64,000 bases of DNA from positions 1 through 64,000 of the forward strand of contig CALCRH010000333.1 in the NCBI GenBank assembly GCA_937894515.1. The letters are read 5' to 3'. This stretch comes from an uncultured Clostridia bacterium. GTDB lineage: Bacteria; Bacillota; Clostridia; Oscillospirales; Oscillospiraceae. This document shows positions 59,541-64,000 of the stretch, piece by piece. The first letter of the stretch is position 1; every line of letters starts with the position of its first letter. Under the pieces are notes generated by a model. The model was not told where the DNA came from and made no database searches. It saw only the letters and a list, made by a program, of their open reading frames with translations. The translations under genes and the position numbers were made by a program.

Positions 59541-61016
59541 TTACTTCAACAGCCCCGTTGCCTCGTTGAAAGCGTTGATCAGCTCGTCCAGCTCCTTGGC
59601 CTGTGCATGGACGGCGTCCCAGGTATTCTCCACGTCGTACCACAGGGCGTTCAGCTCGGCAGTCTGCTTGCCCTGCTGCTCCACCCAGGTGTAATACTTC
59701 AGGTTGTGAACACGCTTGCGCTCGGCATAGCCCATCTCCATCATGTTGTCGGTCTTGAGACCCAGCATGTGCAGATTGTGGTCGACAACGGCGTCAGTAT
59801 CGGTGTAAGCGCCGTACATCTGGTTCAGCTCCTCGATACGGCTGCCGTACATCACGGCGGAGTCGGTCAGCACGGTGCAGACCACGTCGTTCTCGGTCAG
59901 CTCATAGTACTTGGCCATCTTGATGCAGCACAGCACGTTGGCGATACCGGAGATGCCCAGCCAGGTCAGCTTCTCGATCAGCTCGTCATCCAGACCCAGC
60001 ACGTTCTTCAGATACGCCTGACCGGGCTTGGTGTTGAACAGGCGCAGCAGGCGCTGGCTGTCCTCGTCATCGATGGCGATAGCCATGTCGGTGTTCTTCA
60101 CGTTGTGGATCCAGGGAATGTGTTTGTCGCCGATACCCTCGATGCGGTGGCCGCCGAAGCCGTTGTTCAGAATGGTGGGGCACTGCAGAGCCTCGCCCAC
60201 CGCCAGCTTCATCTGGGGATAGCGCTCCTTCAGCAGATCGCCTGCGCTCATGGTGCCGGCAGAGCCGGAGGTGAAGCAGGCACCTGCCAGCTTCTGACCG
60301 GGCTTCTTCACCGCCTCGAACAGATCAGCCAGAGCCACGCCGGTGACGTTGTAGTGCCACAGGGGGTTGCCCATCTCCTCGAACTGATTGAAGATCATAT
60401 ACTGGGGATCCAGCTTCAGCTCGTTGGTCTTGTCGAAAATCTCCTTGACGTTGGACTCGCAGCCGGGGGTGGCGATGACCTCGGCGCCGATCTCGTGCAG
60501 CCAGTCAAAGCGCTCCTGGCTCATCTCGGCGGGCAGAATGGCCACACCCTGTGCGCCCAGCAGACGGGAGTTGAATGCGCCGCCGCGGCAGTAGTTGCCG
60601 GTGGAGGGCCATACGGCCTTGTGCTTGTTCACGTCAAACTGACCGGTGACCAGACGGGGGGCAAGGCAGCCGAAGGAGGCGCCCACCTTATGGCAGCCGG
60701 TGGGGAACCACTTGCCGGCCATGGCGATGATGCGGCACTTCACGCCGGACAGGGCGCTGGGGATCTCCACATAGTTGGGGACTTCCTGGAACAAGCCGCC
60801 GCTCTCCTTGGCCTCGTTGTGCCAGGAAATGCGGAACAGGTTCACGGGATCCACGTCCCACAAACCGGTACGGCTCAGCTTGGCCTTGATCGCCTCGGGG
60901 ATCAGGTCAGGATTCTGCATCTGGGCGATGGTGGGAATAATGATGTTATTCTCTTTTGCCTTCCGGATATTGTTTTCCAAGCCGGCCTTGTTGATTGTCA
61001 AGTCGATTTTACCCAT
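59541..61016 (-). CDS. TrpB/cysteine-synthase-like PLP enzyme of unknown substrate
   Basis: A 491-residue fold-type II PLP protein starting at 61016 (GGAGGATAAG upstream). The PLP lysine is K110 in FPTGCHKVGASFG, similar to the TGxHK motif of TrpB; TSGSAGTMSAGDLL resembles the phosphate-binding loop. Length exceeds cysteine synthases by about 170 residues. Annotated relatives in anaerobes are 'PLP-dependent beta subunit' proteins. It overlaps the DauR-like regulator gene by eight bases. Beside ygeY/ygeW it suggests catabolism of a diamino acid or other non-standard amino acid, but this is inference. Confidence 0.78.
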   Translation of the reverse strand: MGKIDLTINKAGLENNIRKAKENNIIIPTIAQMQNPDLIPEAIKAKLSRTGLWDVDPVNLFRISWHNEAKESGGLFQEVPNYVEIPSALSGVKCRIIAMAGKWFPTGCHKVGASFGCLAPRLVTGQFDVNKHKAVWPSTGNYCRGGAFNSRLLGAQGVAILPAEMSQERFDWLHEIGAEVIATPGCESNVKEIFDKTNELKLDPQYMIFNQFEEMGNPLWHYNVTGVALADLFEAVKKPGQKLAGACFTSGSAGTMSAGDLLKERYPQMKLAVGEALQCPTILNNGFGGHRIEGIGDKHIPWIHNVKNTDMAIAIDDEDSQRLLRLFNTKPGQAYLKNVLGLDDELIEKLTWLGISGIANVLCCIKMAKYYELTENDVVCTVLTDSAVMYGSRIEELNQMYGAYTDTDAVVDHNLHMLGLKTDNMMEMGYAERKRVHNLKYYTWVEQQGKQTAELNALWYDVENTWDAVHAQAKELDELINAFNEATGLLK

Positions 61017-61662
61017 TTTTCTTATCCTCCTGTTTGTTCGCGTCAATGTAAGAATATAAGGTGTATTTGGAAATACCGAAGTATTTTGCCACTTTGTCAC
61101 CGGACTTCGTCACCAAAAACGCGCCGGCATCATTCAAAAACCGGATCGCCCGGATCTTGTCGTCCTTGTTCATCAGTGCCACCGGCTTACCGATCAGCTG
61201 TACCGACTGGGTGATCAGCTCGTTGAGCACATCGTTGACGTTGATGATCTTCTGGGGCTCTATCTGCTCCCGATCCCGGGGCATCACCATCTCTCCCAGC
61301 TCCTGATGCATGAGGATCAGGTTGGTCACATCATAGTTGATGGAAAAGATGGCCGCCACAGCGCCCTTGCTGTTGCGGATATAGATCGTTGAGGATTTCA
61401 GGATCTTTCCGTTGGGGGTCTGGGTGAGATAACACAGATGATCCGTTGGCTGTTTATTCTGATTAGCCAGTTGGTCCAAAACCACCTGTGAGGCGCCGTC
61501 TCCCACTTTTCTCCCGGATACGTGTCCGTTCTCGATATGTACAATGGAATGGTCGCTGTGATTGCTGCTGACTTCGTGAATGACAACTTCGCACTTGTCG
61601 CCGAATTGTGCTGCAATACCGCCTGCAATTTGCTTCAGAGCTTCTAATCGTTTTGCTTCCAT
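61009..61662 (-). CDS. YheO-like PAS / helix-turn-helix regulator (DauR-like)
   Basis: A 217-residue regulator. Residues of about 10-120 form a YheO-type PAS-like sensor (CEVVIHEVSSNHSDHSIVHIENGHVSGR); about 165-210 form the helix-turn-helix FLVTKSGDKVAKYFGISKYTLYSYID. Relatives such as DauR control D-arginine catabolism. Coupled by overlap to the PLP enzyme, and divergent from ygeY across a 240-base gap containing both promoters, so it may control both. Confidence 0.85.
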   Translation of the reverse strand: MEAKRLEALKQIAGGIAAQFGDKCEVVIHEVSSNHSDHSIVHIENGHVSGRKVGDGASQVVLDQLANQNKQPTDHLCYLTQTPNGKILKSSTIYIRNSKGAVAAIFSINYDVTNLILMHQELGEMVMPRDREQIEPQKIINVNDVLNELITQSVQLIGKPVALMNKDDKIRAIRFLNDAGAFLVTKSGDKVAKYFGISKYTLYSYIDANKQEDKKNG

Positions 61663-61722
61663 ACGATCAACTCTCCTTATTCAAATGGTATCGGTTTTAT
61701 TATTTTAGGAATTACCACTTCT

Positions 61723-61750
61723 ATCATACCACAAACCGCCGCAAAATCAA
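61723..61750 (-). promoter_or_regulatory. Promoter of the dauR-like / PLP operon
   Basis: Minus strand: TTGATT (61750-61745), 16-bp spacer, TATGAT (61728-61723). Confidence 0.65.
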
Positions 61751-61791
61751 TGGTTTTTTCAAAAATTTTTTTAGGCTTTCTAAAATTTTGT

Positions 61792-61819
61792 TTGACATCT
61801 GTCGTGACTGTGCTATTAT
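61792..61819 (+). promoter_or_regulatory. Promoter of ygeY
   Basis: TTGACA (61792-61797), 16-bp spacer, TATTAT (61814-61819). Confidence 0.75.
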
Positions 61820-61823
61820 ATGA

Positions 61824-61848
61824 GATGGGAAAAAGCCGTTTTCCCATC
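61824..61848 (+). promoter_or_regulatory. Hairpin at the 5' end of the ygeY transcript
   Basis: GATGGGAAAA, loop AGCCG, TTTTCCCATC: ten perfect pairs beginning at the expected transcription start. It could be an operator palindrome or an RNA-stabilising 5' hairpin; no T-run follows. Confidence 0.6.
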
Positions 61849-61902
61849 CTGACATTTGTTACGAAAAAGAGATAACATATAATATTTCTATGGAGGTACA
61901 AC

Positions 61903-63300
61903 ATGGATTTTGAAGCGATCAAACAGGCTGCACAGGCCTATCGTCCTGCTATGTCCAAATTCCTGCGGGACATGATTGCCATTCCCTCCGAATCCTGCGA
62001 GGAAGAGGGCGTGGTCAAGCGCATTGCCGAAGAGCTGAAGGCTCTGGGCTATGACAAGGTGGAATTCGATAAATTGGGTAATGTGATCGGCTGGATGGGC
62101 AGCGGTGACAAGATCATCGCCATCGACAGTCATATCGATACCGTGGGCATCGGCAACATCGACAACTGGGAAGCCGATCCCTATCAGGGCTATGAGACCG
62201 AGGATATCATCTACGGCCGCGGCGGCTCCGACCAGGAGGGCGGCATGGCTGCCGCCGCCTACGGTGTAAAGATTATGAAGGATCTGAACCTGATTCCCGC
62301 CGGCTATAAGATGATGGTGGTCGGCTCTGTACAGGAAGAAGACTGTGACGGTATGTGCTGGCAGTCCATCGTCAACGAATATTTTAACGGTCCAGATGAT
62401 GCCCGCAGCAAGATCGAGTTCGTTATCTCCACCGAGCCCACCGACGGCGGCATCTACCGCGGTCACCGGGGCCGCATGGAGATCCGGGTGGATGTCCACG
62501 GCATCTCCTGCCATGGCAGCGCCCCCGAACGCGGTGACAACGCCATTCACAAGATGGCGGAGATCATCGAAAACGTCCGTGACCTGAACGAGAACGATGC
62601 CGCTGACGACAAGGAGATCAAGGGTCTGGTGAAAATGCTGGATCCCAAGTACAATCCCGACCACTATGAGGATGCCCGCTTCCTGGGCCGCGGTACCTGT
62701 ACCACCAGCCAGATCTTCTACACCTCTCCCTCCCGCTGCGCTGTGGCGGATAGCTGCGCCATCTCCATCGACCGCCGCATGACCGCCGGCGAGACCTACA
62801 AGTCCTGCCTCAAGGAGATTGAGGATCTGCCCGCCTGCCGGAAGTACGCCAAGGACGTGAAGGTCTCCATGTATATGTATGACCGCCCGGCATGGACGGG
62901 TCACGTCTACGAAACTGAGTGCTTCTTCCCCACCTGGATCAACAAGGAATCCGCTCCCCACGTTCAGGCTCTCATTGATGCCCACCACGCCCTGTGGGGT
63001 GAAAAGCGCCTGTATGTGGACGATACCGCCAAGGCCAAACGCGAGGGTCGTCCGCTGACCGATAAGTGGACGTTCTCCACCAACGGCGTGTCCATTCAGG
63101 GCCGTTACGGCATCCCCTGTGTAGGCTTCGGCCCCGGTGCCGAATCCCAGGCTCATGCCCCCAACGAGATCACCTGGAAGCAGGATCTGGTGACCTGTGC
63201 TGCGCTGTACGCCGCCGTTCCCATGCTCTATAAGCCCGAGAACAAGGACGGCTCCGCCACCTCCTTCCGTCAGGAGCTGACGGGCAACGACATCAAGTAA
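61903..63300 (+). CDS. ygeY: YgeY-family M20 hydrolase
   Basis: A 465-residue M20-type metal-dependent amidohydrolase. Metal and catalytic motifs: IDSHIDTVG, YGRGGSDQEGGM, and the EE of VGSVQEEDCDG. It belongs to the YgeY group found beside ygeW and often ygeX (diaminopropionate ammonia-lyase) in selenium- and purine-linked clusters. A strong GGAGGT precedes the ATG. An inverted REP pair separates it from ygeW. Confidence 0.87.
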   Translation: MDFEAIKQAAQAYRPAMSKFLRDMIAIPSESCEEEGVVKRIAEELKALGYDKVEFDKLGNVIGWMGSGDKIIAIDSHIDTVGIGNIDNWEADPYQGYETEDIIYGRGGSDQEGGMAAAAYGVKIMKDLNLIPAGYKMMVVGSVQEEDCDGMCWQSIVNEYFNGPDDARSKIEFVISTEPTDGGIYRGHRGRMEIRVDVHGISCHGSAPERGDNAIHKMAEIIENVRDLNENDAADDKEIKGLVKMLDPKYNPDHYEDARFLGRGTCTTSQIFYTSPSRCAVADSCAISIDRRMTAGETYKSCLKEIEDLPACRKYAKDVKVSMYMYDRPAWTGHVYETECFFPTWINKESAPHVQALIDAHHALWGEKRLYVDDTAKAKREGRPLTDKWTFSTNGVSIQGRYGIPCVGFGPGAESQAHAPNEITWKQDLVTCAALYAAVPMLYKPENKDGSATSFRQELTGNDIK

Positions 63301-63308
63301 TTTAAATT

Positions 63309-63374
63309 GTAGGGGACGGCCTCCGGACGTCCCGCCAAATCAAATCGCGGGTCGTCGAGGACGCCGACCCCTAC
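63309..63374. repeat. Inverted pair of REP-like hairpins (BIME-like)
   Basis: Forward element 63309-63335 (GTAG, arms GGGACGGC / GACGTCCC imperfectly paired) and reverse element 63349-63374 (GGGTCG / CGACCC, ending CCCCTAC). The reverse element is nearly identical to the one at 15184. Confidence 0.85.
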
Positions 63375-63403
63375 ACCCCAATACAAAAAAGGAGAACAAC
63401 ACC

Positions 63404-64000
63404 ATGAGCAAGACTGTGGAACTGGCTCAGCATCTGAGCAAACTGAACATCAACAATATGTACAAAACCGATTTCTATTGGACCTGGGACAAGACCGATG
63501 ATGAAATCGATGCCGTATTTACCGTTGCCGATGCCCTCCGTGACCTGCGGGAACGCAACAAGTCCACCCGCGTGTTTGACAGCGGCCTGGGCATCTCCAT
63601 CTTCCGTGACAACTCCACCCGTACCCGTTTCTCCTTTGCCTCTGCCTGCAACCTGCTGGGTCTGGAGGTACAGGATCTGGACGAAAAGAAGTCCCAGATC
63701 GCCCACGGCGAGACCGTCCGTGAGACCGCTAACATGGTCTCCTTCATGGCCGATGTCATCGGAATCCGTGACGATATGTTCATCGGCGAGGGTCACAAGT
63801 ATCAGAAGACCTTCATGGACGCCACCCGCGAAGGTTACCGTGACGGTATTCTGGAGCAGCAGCCCACCTTGGTGAACCTGCAGTGCGATGTGGATCACCC
63901 CACCCAGTGCATGGCGGATATGCTCCACGTGATCCACCATTTCGGCGGTGTGGAGAATCTGAAGGGCAAGAAGGTCGCCATGACTTGGGCATATAGCCCC
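63404..64000 (+). CDS. ygeW: YgeW-like knotted carbamoyltransferase, N-terminal part (runs off the window)
   Basis: The first 199 codons are visible, starting at 63404 after AAGGAG. The protein has the carbamoyl-phosphate motif SIFRDNSTRTRFSFASACNLLG, and an N-terminal extension VELAQHLSKLNINNMYKTDFYWTWDKTDDEI typical of YgeW, whose natural substrate is not firmly known. VNLQCDVDHPTQCMADMLH contains the second substrate motif. It forms a unit with ygeY. Confidence 0.9.
   Translation, partial: MSKTVELAQHLSKLNINNMYKTDFYWTWDKTDDEIDAVFTVADALRDLRERNKSTRVFDSGLGISIFRDNSTRTRFSFASACNLLGLEVQDLDEKKSQIAHGETVRETANMVSFMADVIGIRDDMFIGEGHKYQKTFMDATREGYRDGILEQQPTLVNLQCDVDHPTQCMADMLHVIHHFGGVENLKGKKVAMTWAYSP

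Overview
The window is a dense, moderately GC-rich stretch of a low-GC-phylum (Bacillota) chromosome. Gene content points to an anaerobic, gut-type member of the Clostridia, probably Oscillospiraceae in the Intestinimonas / Oscillibacter / Flavonifractor neighbourhood. That placement is inferred from three things: a lysine-to-butyrate pathway, cobalamin-dependent chemistry, and Clostridia-style operons (infC-rpmI-rplT, T-box pheST, nnrD-lipoprotein-alr). No rRNA, phage, plasmid or CRISPR is visible. One tRNA (Thr, CGU anticodon) is present.

Layout. 1-9 kb: cell-wall and housekeeping genes (U32 peptidase start, mltG, rarD, 3-methyladenine glycosylase, HAD), a secreted LRR/CFI-box protein behind a structured leader, a lipoprotein, greA, and a MocR/PdxR-type regulator divergent from an ECF S component. 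9-14 kb: crt-hbd-bcd-etfB-etfA. 14-22 kb: trmB, infC-rpmI-rplT with L20-type leader, a 42-residue Lys-Asp-Cys repeat peptide, transporters, phzF, nhaC, panE-like. 22-34 kb: atoDA, then kal-kce-kdd-kamA-kamD-kamE behind a lysine riboswitch, then kamBC. 34-44 kb: DUF421/DUF4363, nrdR, mazF, nnrD-lipoprotein-alr, T-box pheST, ireB. 44-52 kb: a probable cobalamin-riboswitch ECF transporter and an ABC efflux operon with two adaptors. 52-64 kb: NlpC/P60 hydrolase, lgt, two M16 peptidases, tRNA-Thr with a duplicated 3' end, thrC, a RAYT transposase, a TrpB-like PLP enzyme with a DauR-like regulator, ygeY and the start of ygeW.

How the genes work together. KamA turns L-lysine into beta-lysine. KamDE (AdoCbl plus PLP, kept active by KamBC) makes 3,5-diaminohexanoate, and Kdd oxidises and deaminates it. 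Kce splits the product with acetyl-CoA into acetoacetate and 3-aminobutyryl-CoA, and Kal gives crotonyl-CoA. Bcd-EtfAB reduces this to butyryl-CoA, and AtoDA exchanges CoA with acetoacetate to release butyrate. Thiolase is not in the window. The nearby predicted B12 and B6 uptake systems would supply the cofactors. The lysine riboswitch appears wired as an ON switch: the 3' strand of aptamer helix P1 is also part of the 5' arm of the terminator.

A second theme is a REP/RAYT system. At least 14 short hairpin elements with a GTAG foot are scattered between genes. Their stem sequences vary but stay paired. Several form inverted pairs. The likely mobilising RAYT gene at 59027-59530 carries two of the elements inside its own reading frame.
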